A stretch of 64,000 nucleotides of DNA from Schaalia odontolytica. GTDB lineage: Bacteria; Actinomycetota; Actinomycetes; Actinomycetales; Actinomycetaceae. Within the stretch, counting starts at the first letter, position 1. Each line of letters starts with the position of its first letter. Below are positions 28,224 to 36,966 of this stretch, piece after piece. Below the pieces are notes generated by a model. It worked only from the letters and a program-made list of their open reading frames with translations, ran no database searches and was not told the DNA's origin. A program made the position numbers and the translations under genes. Location: NCBI RefSeq assembly GCF_002847525.1, contig NZ_PKKM01000008.1:21494-85493 (forward strand), written 5' to 3'.

Positions 28224-28287
28224 GGTGTGCTCCTATGCGACGGAGATATTGTCAGAACGACGTAATCCTATCACACAGGTCACACAG

Positions 28288-29055
28288 TTAGGCTCGGACA
28301 ACGGGATTCGTCAGTCTTCCAATCCCCTCGATCTCGATTTCCACGCGATCACCGGCGTGAACGATCTCGGCACCCGCGGGCGCGCCCGTGGCGATCACGT
28401 CGCCGGGCAGCAGCGTCATCTGATGAGACACGTAGGACACCAGCTCGAAGGGGTTCCAGATCATGTGCGCGGTCGAGGAGTCCTGAGCGATCTCACCGTT
28501 CAGGTACGAGCGAATCGCCAGGTTGGTCACGTCAAGGGCGGGGTCGACCGTGATCCACGGGCCCAGCGGGCACGCTGAGTCGAAAGACTTTCCGCGCGAC
28601 CAGGGGCCGCCCGTCATCGCGTCGCGGGCGGTGGCATCGTTGGCGATCGTGTAGCCGAGGATCATCTGCGGCGCGTCCTCGACGCTCACGTCCTTAGCCA
28701 GGGACTTGATGACGATCGCGAGCTCACCCTCGAAGGCCACCGCGTTCGACCAGGCGGGGATCACGATCGGGTCGTCGGGGCCCACAACAGAGGTGTTGGC
28801 CTTCAGGAAAATCGGCGGCTCGGGGCGCTCATCAGCCGGAATCGGGGTGTCCGAGTAGTTGTCGCCAATGCCCACAACCTTCGAGCGCGGGATCACCGGG
28901 GAGAGCAGGCGCACCTCGTCCAGCTCGTAGATCTGGCCGGAGGGTTCCACGGGCGAAAACAGCGGGTCACCCTTGAGCCCCACGATCCTCGTCGAGCCCT
29001 CCTCAAGGGCGCCGTAGACCGGGCTCGTACCATCGGAAAAACGTGCGATTCTCAT
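28288..29055 (-). CDS. Fumarylacetoacetate hydrolase family protein
   Basis: 255 residues. FAH catalytic core: KVVGIGDNY, PPIFLKANTSVVGP, the acidic metal site VAFEGELAIVIK, GYTIANDATARD and the C-terminal LLPGDVIATGAPAG. Related enzymes hydrolyse or decarboxylate acylpyruvates (for example oxaloacetate tautomers). In mycobacteria an FAH gene sits next to gltX; here it is near, though permease, PNP and malY lie between. A TAGGCT hexamer ends 6 nt before the ATG at 29055 with no ribosome site, so a leaderless start is likely. Confidence 0.88.
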   Translation of the reverse strand: MRIARFSDGTSPVYGALEEGSTRIVGLKGDPLFSPVEPSGQIYELDEVRLLSPVIPRSKVVGIGDNYSDTPIPADERPEPPIFLKANTSVVGPDDPIVIPAWSNAVAFEGELAIVIKSLAKDVSVEDAPQMILGYTIANDATARDAMTGGPWSRGKSFDSACPLGPWITVDPALDVTNLAIRSYLNGEIAQDSSTAHMIWNPFELVSYVSHQMTLLPGDVIATGAPAGAEIVHAGDRVEIEIEGIGRLTNPVVRA

Positions 29056-29171
29056 GCCGGTAGCCTAACGCAGCCTCGCGTGCGCCGCGGCGAGCAGCGC
29101 CGACAGACACGACGCCGGGTGCGCGAGGCACGAGACGTGCCCGGCACACCCGGCGAGGTGGTCAGCAGCTA

Positions 29172-30656
29172 TTACTTCTTCTTCTGCTTGGGGCGCTTCC
29201 ACACACCACCCGGAACATCGCCGGGCAGCAGCGGGTTCTTCTCACCCACGAAGACGGGCTCGGCGACGCCATCGCGACGCTGGGCCTCGTAGTCGCGCAG
29301 CGCGCCCAGCACCCAGCGGGCCAGGAAGACCAGGGCCACCAGGTTCGTGATCGTCATGACCGCCATCGCGATGTCAACGGCGTTCCACACGACGTCCAGG
29401 GTCAGCAGGGCACCGATCGTTGCCGAGGCCACGCACACGACGCGCACGGTCCAGCTCGCCCAGCGGGCATCCCCGAAGACGAAGGACATGTTCGTGTCGG
29501 AGTAGACGTAGGCGGCGATAATCGAGGAGTAGGCCAGGACGAAGATGAGGATCGCCATGGGGACGATCGTCCACGCGCCCAGCTCGTGGGCCACGGCCAG
29601 GGTCGTCAGGTTCGAGGGGTTCACGTCCGCGCCGCCCCACACCTTCTCGCCTGCGATGAGGATGACGAAGGCGGTCGCAGTGCACACGACGATCGTGTCG
29701 ATGAAGACGCCCAGGGACTGGATGAGGCCCTGGCGCACCGGGTGGGACACGGTCGCGGTCGCGGCGGCGTTAGGAGCGGTGCCCTGGCCGGCCTCGTTGG
29801 AGAAGAGGCCACGCTTGGTGCCGTTGATCATCGCGGCGATGATGCCGCCGCCCAGGCCGCCGACGGTGGCGTCGATGGAGAACGCGGAGGTGAAGATCTG
29901 ACCCAGAACGGTGCCGAACTGCGTGATGTTCATGAGGCAGACGATGGCGACCATGATGACGTAGACGGTCGCCATGATCGGGGCCATCCACTCGGTGACG
30001 CGGGCGACGGTGCGGATACCGCCGAAGATGACCATCGCAGAGAAGACGAAGATGAGGCCTGCGACCGTGAGCTGCGCAGCCGAGAAGCCGCCCGCGCCGG
30101 GCAGGGGCTGCTTAGCGGCCTCACCGAAGGCGCTCGTGAGCGTGCCCGCGATGGCGTTGGACTGCACGGAGGTGATGACGATGCCGCAGGTGACGACCGT
30201 GATGACGGCGAAGACGTTGGCCAGGACGCGGTTCTTCATACCGCGCTTGATGTAGTAGGCCGGGCCGCCGCGGAAGGAGCCGTCGGAGTGCTTGACCTTG
30301 AAGATCTGGGCCAGCGTCGCCTCGAAGAACGCGGTCGCCATGCCCACCAGGGCCACGACCCACATCCAGAAGATCGCGCCCGGGCCGCCGAACATGAGCG
30401 CCGCAGCCACGCCGAACACGTTTCCGATACCCACGCGCGCGGCCAGCGAGATCGCGAACGCCTGGAACGAGGAGATGCCGCCGTCGGCTCCCTTGCGCGA
30501 GCCGAGGACCGTGCGCACCATCTCCGGGAACAGGCGCAGCTGCACGCCGCGGGAGACGACCGTCAGGACGAGGCCCACGCCGATCAGGATGACAATCGTC
30601 AGGTGCATCGTGATCCAGTCAGCAATCTGCTGCTCGATCTGGGCAATGTGTTCCAC
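29172..30656 (-). CDS. Alanine:sodium (AGCS family) symporter
   Basis: 494 residues from GTG 30656, chosen for the GGGAGG 5 nt upstream; an in-frame TTG 21 bp earlier lacks one. About 11 membrane helices. AGCS signatures: GGISSFQAFAISLAARVGIGNVFGVA and FRGGPAYYIKRG. Imports alanine or glycine with Na+ or H+. It stands alone; the region up to the helicase holds two copies of the dispersed GACGAGGCC motif (30680-30691, 30831-30844). Confidence 0.92.
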   Translation of the reverse strand: MEHIAQIEQQIADWITMHLTIVILIGVGLVLTVVSRGVQLRLFPEMVRTVLGSRKGADGGISSFQAFAISLAARVGIGNVFGVAAALMFGGPGAIFWMWVVALVGMATAFFEATLAQIFKVKHSDGSFRGGPAYYIKRGMKNRVLANVFAVITVVTCGIVITSVQSNAIAGTLTSAFGEAAKQPLPGAGGFSAAQLTVAGLIFVFSAMVIFGGIRTVARVTEWMAPIMATVYVIMVAIVCLMNITQFGTVLGQIFTSAFSIDATVGGLGGGIIAAMINGTKRGLFSNEAGQGTAPNAAATATVSHPVRQGLIQSLGVFIDTIVVCTATAFVILIAGEKVWGGADVNPSNLTTLAVAHELGAWTIVPMAILIFVLAYSSIIAAYVYSDTNMSFVFGDARWASWTVRVVCVASATIGALLTLDVVWNAVDIAMAVMTITNLVALVFLARWVLGALRDYEAQRRDGVAEPVFVGEKNPLLPGDVPGGVWKRPKQKKK

Positions 30657-30911
30657 AGGAGCCTCCCGGGGTGTCAAAAGACGAGGCCGGGTGAAGTGCG
30701 CCGAGCCTCGCGCGCTGTCGCGGGACGCACCCGCGCGTTGTAATGGGACCCGTTCATCTTGCCACAGGGCTCCTCACCCGGCAGGCGACGTCTCGCCACG
30801 CGCACGCCCGCGCTGTTTCCGGACGAGGCGCCCCGGCCTCGTCGATGAGCTGCGGGAAGAGCCCGGCGGTGCGGGGACGCAGACGTGGGCGCACTCTGGG
30901 ACAATGGGAGC

Positions 30912-33665
30912 ATGAGCGCGACTTTGAACGAGATCCTGGACGACCTGGAGGACGAGGGCCGTCTGGGCGACGACGATGCCCTGTACGAGGCCTTCGTGTC
31001 CTGGGCCGAGGGCACCGGGCGTCCGCTCTACCCCCACCAGGAGGAGGCCCTGGTGGAGATCCTCGCGGGCAACCACGTGATCGCTGCGACCCCCACGGGG
31101 TCGGGCAAGTCGATGATCGCGCTCGCCGCGCACTTCACGTCGATGGCGCACGGTGGCCGCTCCTACTACACGGCGCCACTCAAGGCCCTGGTGTCGGAGA
31201 AGTTCTTTGACCTCGTGTCCCTGTTCGGCGCGGACAACGTCGGCATGGTGACCGGCGACGTGTCTCTCAACGCCGACGCGCCCATTATCTGCTGCACCGC
31301 CGAGATCCTTGCGAACCAGTCGCTGCGCGAGGGGCCGACGCTGGACGCGGACATGATCGTCATGGACGAGTTCCACTTCTATGGGGATCGTCAGCGCGGC
31401 TGGGCGTGGCAGGTGCCGCTCCTGGAGCTGAGGACCCCGCAGGTGGTCGCGATGAGCGCGACGTTGGGCGACACGACGCGTTTCGAGCGCGCGTGGAAGG
31501 AACGCACCGGGCGCGACGTGTCCCTCATCGACGACGCGGAACGCCCCGTGCCCCTCGAGTTTGAGTACGTCGTGGACCGCCTGCCCGACACGGTGGAGCG
31601 GCTGCTGGGCGAAGGCCGTTGGCCCGTCTACATCGTGCACTTCTCCCAGCGCGACGCGGTTGCTACCGCGCAGTCTTTCGACCGTTCCTCGCTGATTTCT
31701 CCCGAGCAGAAGAAGGCGATCGCCGCGCAGCTGGCGGGCGTGTCGTTTACGAAGGGCTTCGGGCAGACCCTGAAGTCGCTGCTCGCGCAGGGCATCGGCG
31801 TGCACCACGCGGGCATGCTGCCTCGCTACCGCCGCCTCGTCGAGCGCCTCACGCAGGCGGGCCTGCTACCGATCGTGTGCGGCACGGACACCTTGGGCGT
31901 GGGTATCAACGTCCCGATCCGCACGGTGCTGATGACGTCGCTCGTGAAGTACGACGGTCGGCGCATGCGCCACGTGAGCGCGCGCGAGTTCCACCAGATC
32001 GCGGGCCGCGCCGGCCGCGCCGGCTTCGACACGGTCGGTTTCGTGCGCGTCCTGGCCCCCGAGCACAAGGTCGATGCCGCCCGTGAGCGCGCACGCCTGA
32101 GCGCCGCGCAGGAGGCCGCACGCGACGCCCGCGAGGCCAAGCGCGCGGCGAAGAAGTCCGCGAAAAAGCGCAAGGGGCCAGGCGAGGGCGAGATCTCGTG
32201 GACGCGCTCGACGTTCGAGCGCCTCGTGGATGCGGCTCCCGAGCAGCTCACGAGCCGTTTCGAGATGACGCACGCGATGGTCCTCAACGTGCTGGCCGGT
32301 GCTCCTGCGGCCGGGCGCGACCCGGGCGAGCACCTCGTGTGGCTGGCGCGCAACAACGACGATCCGCCCACGGATCGCAACCCGCACCTGCGCCGCCTGG
32401 GTGAGATCTACACGTCGATGAAGCAGGCGGGCGTCGTCGAGCACGTGTCTTCTGCGCAGGCCTCGGCGTCGGGTGAGCCTCGCCTGCGTGCGGCCACGGA
32501 CCTGCCGGATGACTTCGCACTTAACCAGCCGCTCTCCCCCTTCGCGCTGGCCGCACTCGATCTGTTGGATCCGGAGTCCCCGACCTTCGCCCTGGACGTC
32601 GTGTCGGTCATCGAGTCGGTCCTGGAGGATCCGCGCCCGCTCCTGTTCGCGCAGGAGAAGGCGGCACGGGCCGAGGCCGTGGCAGCGATGAAGGCGCAGG
32701 GCATGGAGTACGACGAGCGCATGGCCGCCCTGGAGGAGGTCACGTGGCCGCGCCCGCTGGCCGATCTGTTGGGCGACGCGTTCGCGGTGTATCTGCACGC
32801 GAACCCGTGGATCGAGGATCAGGAGATTTCCCCGAAGTCGGTCGTGCGCGAGATGATCGAGAACGCGCTGACATTCACGGGGATCGTGGGCCGCTACGAC
32901 GTGGGCCGCTCCGAGGGCATTGTGCTGCGCTACCTGACGGACGCGTACCGCGCGCTGCGCCAGATCGTGCCGGACGAGCTGATGACGGACGAGCTGCGGT
33001 CGATCATTGCGTGGCTGTCGGCGCTGATCCGCGCGGTTGACTCCTCGCTGCTGGACGAGTGGGAGGCGATGTCCACGGGCCAGGCCCTCTCCCCCGCGTC
33101 CGAGGGCGACGGCACGGAGGGCGCGGAGCTGGCGTTTGGCGCGCGGGAGGACGGGACCGTTCCCTTCAGCGCGAACCGTCACGCGTTCCGCACGGCGATC
33201 CGCTCGGCCCTGTTCGAGCGCGTGGAGGCGATGAGCCGCGACAACGTCGAGGCCTTGGCGCGCCTGGACGAGGCCTCACGCACCCCGGTGGTCGCCCCGT
33301 GGGGCGAGGACGAGTGGGACGCGGTGCTTGAGCGCTACTGGGCGGAGCACGAGTGGATCGGCATCGATCAGCGTGCGCGCGCCCTGTCGCTGTGTTCCCT
33401 AAACGAGGCCCCGACCCGCGAGGACGTGCTGGAGCTGGCTCCCGCTGTGGTTTCGTCGGATGTCGAGCGCGCCCAGGTGGCGCGCATCGAGGCGATCGCG
33501 GACGCGGTGGATCAGGCTGCGGCGGGCACGTTCTGGCTGGCTACGCAGATCCTGTTCGACTCGGAGGAGGACATGGACTGGCGCATCGTCGCCCTCGTGG
33601 ACGTGCCCGCCTCGGACGAGGCGAACCGCGTTGCCCTGGCCACGGTCACCGTCGGGGCGCGGTAG
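30912..33665 (+). CDS. Ski2-like DEAD/DEAH helicase with DUF3516 C-terminus
   Basis: 917 residues from ATG 30912. RecA1: Walker A ATPTGSGKS (59-67), DEFH box (152-155), SAT motif in AMSATLGD. RecA2: GVHHAGMLPRYRR, GTDTLGVGINVP and QIAGRAGRAG. A Lys/Ala-rich linker follows (about 395-430) and then a long C-terminal region matching DUF3516 of actinobacterial helicases. It probably unwinds RNA. A GACAAT hexamer ends 6 nt before the ATG; the only purine-rich bases are too close, so a leaderless start is likely. The last 20 bp overlap the convergent tetR gene. Confidence 0.9.
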   Translation: MSATLNEILDDLEDEGRLGDDDALYEAFVSWAEGTGRPLYPHQEEALVEILAGNHVIAATPTGSGKSMIALAAHFTSMAHGGRSYYTAPLKALVSEKFFDLVSLFGADNVGMVTGDVSLNADAPIICCTAEILANQSLREGPTLDADMIVMDEFHFYGDRQRGWAWQVPLLELRTPQVVAMSATLGDTTRFERAWKERTGRDVSLIDDAERPVPLEFEYVVDRLPDTVERLLGEGRWPVYIVHFSQRDAVATAQSFDRSSLISPEQKKAIAAQLAGVSFTKGFGQTLKSLLAQGIGVHHAGMLPRYRRLVERLTQAGLLPIVCGTDTLGVGINVPIRTVLMTSLVKYDGRRMRHVSAREFHQIAGRAGRAGFDTVGFVRVLAPEHKVDAARERARLSAAQEAARDAREAKRAAKKSAKKRKGPGEGEISWTRSTFERLVDAAPEQLTSRFEMTHAMVLNVLAGAPAAGRDPGEHLVWLARNNDDPPTDRNPHLRRLGEIYTSMKQAGVVEHVSSAQASASGEPRLRAATDLPDDFALNQPLSPFALAALDLLDPESPTFALDVVSVIESVLEDPRPLLFAQEKAARAEAVAAMKAQGMEYDERMAALEEVTWPRPLADLLGDAFAVYLHANPWIEDQEISPKSVVREMIENALTFTGIVGRYDVGRSEGIVLRYLTDAYRALRQIVPDELMTDELRSIIAWLSALIRAVDSSLLDEWEAMSTGQALSPASEGDGTEGAELAFGAREDGTVPFSANRHAFRTAIRSALFERVEAMSRDNVEALARLDEASRTPVVAPWGEDEWDAVLERYWAEHEWIGIDQRARALSLCSLNEAPTREDVLELAPAVVSSDVERAQVARIEAIADAVDQAAAGTFWLATQILFDSEEDMDWRIVALVDVPASDEANRVALATVTVGAR

Positions 33666-34269
33666 ATCCTTCATCATTCGAGGAACCAGGCGCGTCATGC
33701 AGTGAATACATAGCCTCCGCGCGTCCTTTCCCGAGAAATCCAAGGATCTCATCCGACAAGACTCTTTCGCCTTCCCACAGACGCAGCGACAGCACGAGGT
33801 TCATCAACAAACCGTGGGAGAGGAAGAGCCTAGCCTGTTCAGCATCCATCCCGACGTCTTCTCGCAGGACGCGGTACACACGTGCAAAGCTATCGCGGGA
33901 GAGCTGCCCGAAGCGCGGATCGGATCCCATCATGAATAGGCGCATGATCATCATGAACATGTCGTGGTCTTTCACGATCTCCGCGTACATGTCCCCCAGC
34001 AATTCCCGACGTTCAACGTCGGTAGAATCCGCCGCTACGGGTGCCTCAGCAAAACGTCGACACAGCTGCTCAACAACATACGTAGCAGCTTCCTCGAAAA
34101 GTGTTTCCTTCGACCGGAAGAAACGCACGACATACGCCTGGCTGACGCCTGCCTCGCGCGCGATCGAGTCCGTCGTGGCCGCAGCGTAGCCAACCCGCGC
34201 AAACACACGGACGGCAGCCTCCAGCATGAGTGCCTTGCGTTCATTGGCTGGCATACGCGTCGCGGCCAT
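33646..34269 (-). CDS. TetR/AcrR-family transcriptional regulator
   Basis: 207 residues from ATG 34269, with GGAGG 7 nt upstream. N-terminal helix-turn-helix (about 32-51, TTDSIAREAGVSQAYVVRFF), then a helical ligand domain. It directly follows the flavodoxin-fold oxidoreductase gene, with which it likely forms a self-regulated stress or detoxification operon. GC content is visibly lower than in flanking genes, suggesting acquisition by transfer. Its 3' end overlaps the helicase gene by 20 bp. Confidence 0.88.
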   Translation of the reverse strand: MAATRMPANERKALMLEAAVRVFARVGYAAATTDSIAREAGVSQAYVVRFFRSKETLFEEAATYVVEQLCRRFAEAPVAADSTDVERRELLGDMYAEIVKDHDMFMMIMRLFMMGSDPRFGQLSRDSFARVYRVLREDVGMDAEQARLFLSHGLLMNLVLSLRLWEGERVLSDEILGFLGKGRAEAMYSLHDAPGSSNDEGSTAPRR

Positions 34270-34303
34270 ACCTGGACCTCCCAATTTCGGTGATACGGAC
34301 AGT

Positions 34304-34867
34304 CTATCCGCGCGCGTAAGCTCGAACTGTCTCGACAAACGCAGCGCGGTAAGCAGGAGTATCAACTTCCTGCTCAATGCGGCCAAGCATCAGAGCTTTG
34401 GTCAGGCGAATCCCCACGAAGCCCAGGACCATACTCTTCCACCGCCAGATTGGACCACCGAAGATTCGGTAGATAAACGAAGGAGCACGGGATGTGACGA
34501 TGAGTGCCGCGGTCTTATCTTTCAGTAAGCCCTGGCTCTTACCGTCGACGTATTGGTACCCAAATCCCGGCGTGAGAGTGCGATCAAGGAAACCTTTCAA
34601 AATCGCGGGTTCAGCAGACCACCAAATCGGGAAGCTGAACACGAGGTGATCGGCCCAGGCTATGTCCTCCTGATACCGCTTGGGACCACTTTCGTCCTCC
34701 ATGTGCTGGCGGTATCCGTAGCGCAGAACGGGATCAAAATCCTCCGTCGCCAGATCGATCATACGCACGTCATGCCCAGCGCTGCGCGCCTCATCAGCGT
34801 AAGTCGTTGCGAGTTCATGCGAGTAGCTTCCCGCGTCAGGACTGCCCTGAATGACAAGAATCTTCAT
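34304..34867 (-). CDS. NAD(P)H quinone reductase, flavodoxin-like fold
   Basis: 187 residues. Flavodoxin_2/NQO1-type fold: MKILVIQGSPDAGSYSHELA (FMN/FAD phosphate loop), DHLVFSFPIWWSAEPAILKGFLDR and the YVDGKSQGLLKDKTAALIVTS strand. It reduces quinones or similar electrophiles by two electrons using NAD(P)H. AAGGGG precedes the ATG at 34867. Just upstream is a perfect palindrome at 34881-34900, the likely operator of the adjacent TetR gene. Low-GC neighbourhood. Confidence 0.88.
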   Translation of the reverse strand: MKILVIQGSPDAGSYSHELATTYADEARSAGHDVRMIDLATEDFDPVLRYGYRQHMEDESGPKRYQEDIAWADHLVFSFPIWWSAEPAILKGFLDRTLTPGFGYQYVDGKSQGLLKDKTAALIVTSRAPSFIYRIFGGPIWRWKSMVLGFVGIRLTKALMLGRIEQEVDTPAYRAAFVETVRAYARG

Positions 34868-34880
34868 ATTTTCCCCTTTG

Positions 34881-34900
34881 TTGTAATTGATTGATTACAA
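34881..34900 (-). promoter_or_regulatory. Palindromic operator upstream of the quinone reductase/tetR operon
   Basis: TTGTAAT-TGATTG-ATTACAA: perfect 7-bp arms around 6 nt, 13 bp before the start codon of the first gene. Size and symmetry fit a TetR-family operator. Confidence 0.65.
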
Positions 34901-35044
34901 CTGTAGTGCAGAGACCCCACCCACACAACATAAGAGGTCTCAAAGAGCTGAGAGTTACACCCGGAGAGGAGCAGTAGCACCCTCTCACCTCAAGAGGGGC
35001 AGCCACCATTCCGACTTAGGATCGATATTGCCCCGCCGTCCAAG

Positions 35045-35473
35045 TTATCCTCGCAGAGCGGGTCTCTCACCGATTTCCTGCTGGAGGCGCAGCAGGTAAC
35101 CGTCGGGATCCTGGACTAGGAACTGGCGGACGCCGATTTCAATATCTCCCGCCCGATACCACTTCTCTTCGGGTTCGACGAAGATCGGCCACCCTGCCTC
35201 GGCCATGCGGTGCCATGCACTGTCCAGCTCTTCGGTCTGAACCTCGAGGTTGATCCCGCGGCCAAGCGGCAGATCAAGGGGACCGGTTGCCCACGTCCTC
35301 CCGCGGTCGATCTGGTCGAGCATCAGGTGCGCGTTACCCAGGACGAGATAGCCGAATCCTTCCTCAGGCCGCTCATAGCGAAGGGAAAAACCGACGAGGT
35401 CGCACCAAAAACGGCGCGATGCCTCGTAATCGGTGACGGTAAGTTCAGGAACAAGCCCGGGTTCGTTGCTCAT
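35045..35473 (-). CDS. VOC-family (glyoxalase/bleomycin-resistance-like) protein
   Basis: 142 residues with two beta-alpha-beta-beta-beta units: PELTVTDYEASRRFWCDLVGFSLRYE and INLEVQTEELDSAWHRMAEAGWPIFVEPEEKWYRAG...RQFLVQDPDGYLLRL. The family includes glyoxalases, dioxygenases and bleomycin-binding proteins. Bleomycin-resistance-type members often have the QFLVQDPDGYLLR ending, but binding cannot be claimed. TAGAGT ends 6 nt before the ATG at 35473, suggesting a leaderless start. Confidence 0.85.
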   Translation of the reverse strand: MSNEPGLVPELTVTDYEASRRFWCDLVGFSLRYERPEEGFGYLVLGNAHLMLDQIDRGRTWATGPLDLPLGRGINLEVQTEELDSAWHRMAEAGWPIFVEPEEKWYRAGDIEIGVRQFLVQDPDGYLLRLQQEIGERPALRG

Positions 35474-35526
35474 AGCCTCACTCTAGCGGCCTCGGACGAG
35501 ACCGTGTCCGGGAGATGCGCAGACCG

Positions 35527-36219
35527 TCAGCGCCGCGAGGCCTTGCGGATCAGCCAATCGGCACCCGCGAAGAGCGCCATGAAGACCAGGGCGCCGATCA
35601 AGATCGCCACGATGTTGATCGCGACCTGCGCGTAGCCGATGCGCCACACGTTGACGAAGCCGTAGGGGTACTGGTGCGTGAAGGAGCCGCGCACGAGCGT
35701 GTACGCCACCCACGCGACCGGGATCAGCAGGGCGCGCCCCAGCGTCGCCCACGTGATGCCACCGCGCGGCCCCGCGAGCGCGGCCGTGCCCACGAAGGCG
35801 GCCGGGACGACGATGTGCTGCAGCGGGTTGGTGACGAGCGCGAAGCCGGAGAGAACCTCGTAGGGACCAATCAGCGTCGCGTAGACGATCGCGGTCACCG
35901 TGATCATCATGAGCGCGCACAGGTGCGTGGCCCTCCCCCACGCCCCGACGCAGCCTCGGCGCGCGAGGAGGGTCGAGATGATCGCAACCATGATGTTGGA
36001 CAGCTCGGTGAAGTAGGACAGGCAGTTGATGAGGCGCTCGGGAGCACCCGCCCAGCCATGGGGGGCACCCGCGAAGAGGCCCTCCTCGACGTAGGTCGGC
36101 GCAGCGTAGCCATCAAAGGCCGTGATAATAAGAGTGGCGGCGACGCCCGCCCACGCGAGGGCGGCAACCACCCAGTAGGCGGCGCGCCCGCGACCGCTCA
36201 GTTCAGTCATGTCAACCAT
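35527..36219 (-). CDS. Pr6Pr family membrane protein
   Basis: 230 residues with about six membrane helices and the features of the Pr6Pr family: FTELSNIMVAIISTLLA, NPLQHIVVPAAFV and THQYPYGFVNV. Function unknown. The start is uncertain: ATG 36219 or ATG 36210 are in frame, and neither has a convincing ribosome site. Confidence 0.82.
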   Translation of the reverse strand: MVDMTELSGRGRAAYWVVAALAWAGVAATLIITAFDGYAAPTYVEEGLFAGAPHGWAGAPERLINCLSYFTELSNIMVAIISTLLARRGCVGAWGRATHLCALMMITVTAIVYATLIGPYEVLSGFALVTNPLQHIVVPAAFVGTAALAGPRGGITWATLGRALLIPVAWVAYTLVRGSFTHQYPYGFVNVWRIGYAQVAINIVAILIGALVFMALFAGADWLIRKASRR

Positions 36220-36247
36220 AGGATCTCGACTCTCACGGAAACAGCAG

Positions 36248-36547
36248 CTATTGAAACAGGTCCGAGTGGGAACCCGTACGAATTGCGGTCACAACGCAGA
36301 TCTCTGGCTCATCCAGATAGATCAACAGCCAATCCGGCCGAATATGACATTCACGGAACCCCGCATAGTCCCCGGTCAAGAGATGATCCCTCCGCTGGGG
36401 AGGCAACACTTCGCCCGTAAGAATGAGATCAATGACCGCTTCGAGCTCCTTGATAGGGAGCCCTCGTTTGCGGGCCCTTTTGAGATCCTTCTTGAATTGA
36501 CTGGTCATCACGAGGGCACGCTGGCCCCGCTGAGGCTCACTCATCAT
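36248..36547 (-). CDS. YafQ-family mRNA interferase toxin (type II TA)
   Basis: About 99 residues from ATG 36547 (ATG 36544 is equally possible). RelE/YafQ fold with the conserved residues of E. coli YafQ: TSQFKKDLKRARKRG, RDHLLTG, FRECHIRPDWLLIY and RTGSHSDLF (catalytic His, Asp, His, Phe positions kept). It cleaves mRNA on ribosomes. It overlaps the antitoxin stop by about 11 bp, the usual arrangement with antitoxin first. Confidence 0.9.
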   Translation of the reverse strand: MMSEPQRGQRALVMTSQFKKDLKRARKRGLPIKELEAVIDLILTGEVLPPQRRDHLLTGDYAGFRECHIRPDWLLIYLDEPEICVVTAIRTGSHSDLFQ

Positions 36548-36815
36548 CGACATCCGCGAACGCTTGTGCCGCGGACGCGTAACGGGTAGCGGCAACACGC
36601 CCTGCGGCGATGTCGCGAGCCTCGCGCATAGCTAGCTCGGTTTCAGCGTTGAAGCGGGGCTGGCGCAAGTCAAAGGGTAAGCCACCCTCCATGATGGACT
36701 TGTGCAAGAAAACATTCACAGCGTCGGTGAGGTTCATGCCGAACTGGGCATACACCCTCTCAGCTTCTTCCTTCACGCTTGGATCAACGCGCATGTTAAG
36801 CGTCGCCGTTTTCAT
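36537..36815 (-). CDS. RelB/DinJ-family antitoxin
   Basis: 92 residues from ATG 36815, with AAGGTG 7 nt upstream. Ribbon-helix-helix N-terminus (MKTATLNMRVDPSVKEEAERVYAQFGMNLTDAVNVFLHKS) characteristic of RelB/DinJ. It binds and neutralises the overlapping YafQ toxin and represses its own promoter. A longer frame starting at 36905 would run through the promoter and is rejected. Confidence 0.92.
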   Translation of the reverse strand: MKTATLNMRVDPSVKEEAERVYAQFGMNLTDAVNVFLHKSIMEGGLPFDLRQPRFNAETELAMREARDIAAGRVAATRYASAAQAFADVDDE

Positions 36816-36836
36816 ATCGCCACACCTTTCAGACGA

Positions 36837-36878
36837 ATGTACGACTTTTATTATACAACGCACCACAGATGTATGACA
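36837..36878 (-). promoter_or_regulatory. Promoter of the toxin-antitoxin operon with direct repeats
   Basis: A perfect -10 TATAAT (36855-36850) with TGTCAT 17 nt upstream on the minus strand. On the plus strand the near-identical 9-mers ATGTACGAC (36837-36845) and ATGTATGAC (36869-36877) flank the promoter and are candidate antitoxin sites. Confidence 0.6.
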
Positions 36879-36966
36879 TATGCCTGCGCGCGCAGACACC
36901 GACATGATTTCCGCGATGAAGTCGGCATGGTGAAACGGCCGAGGCGGAGTTCAAATCCGGCCAGGG

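Noticed and set aside
36816..36905. N-terminal extension of the antitoxin frame
   Set aside because: It would translate through the TATAAT promoter and the ribosome site at the chosen ATG; RelB homologues start at MKTATLN.
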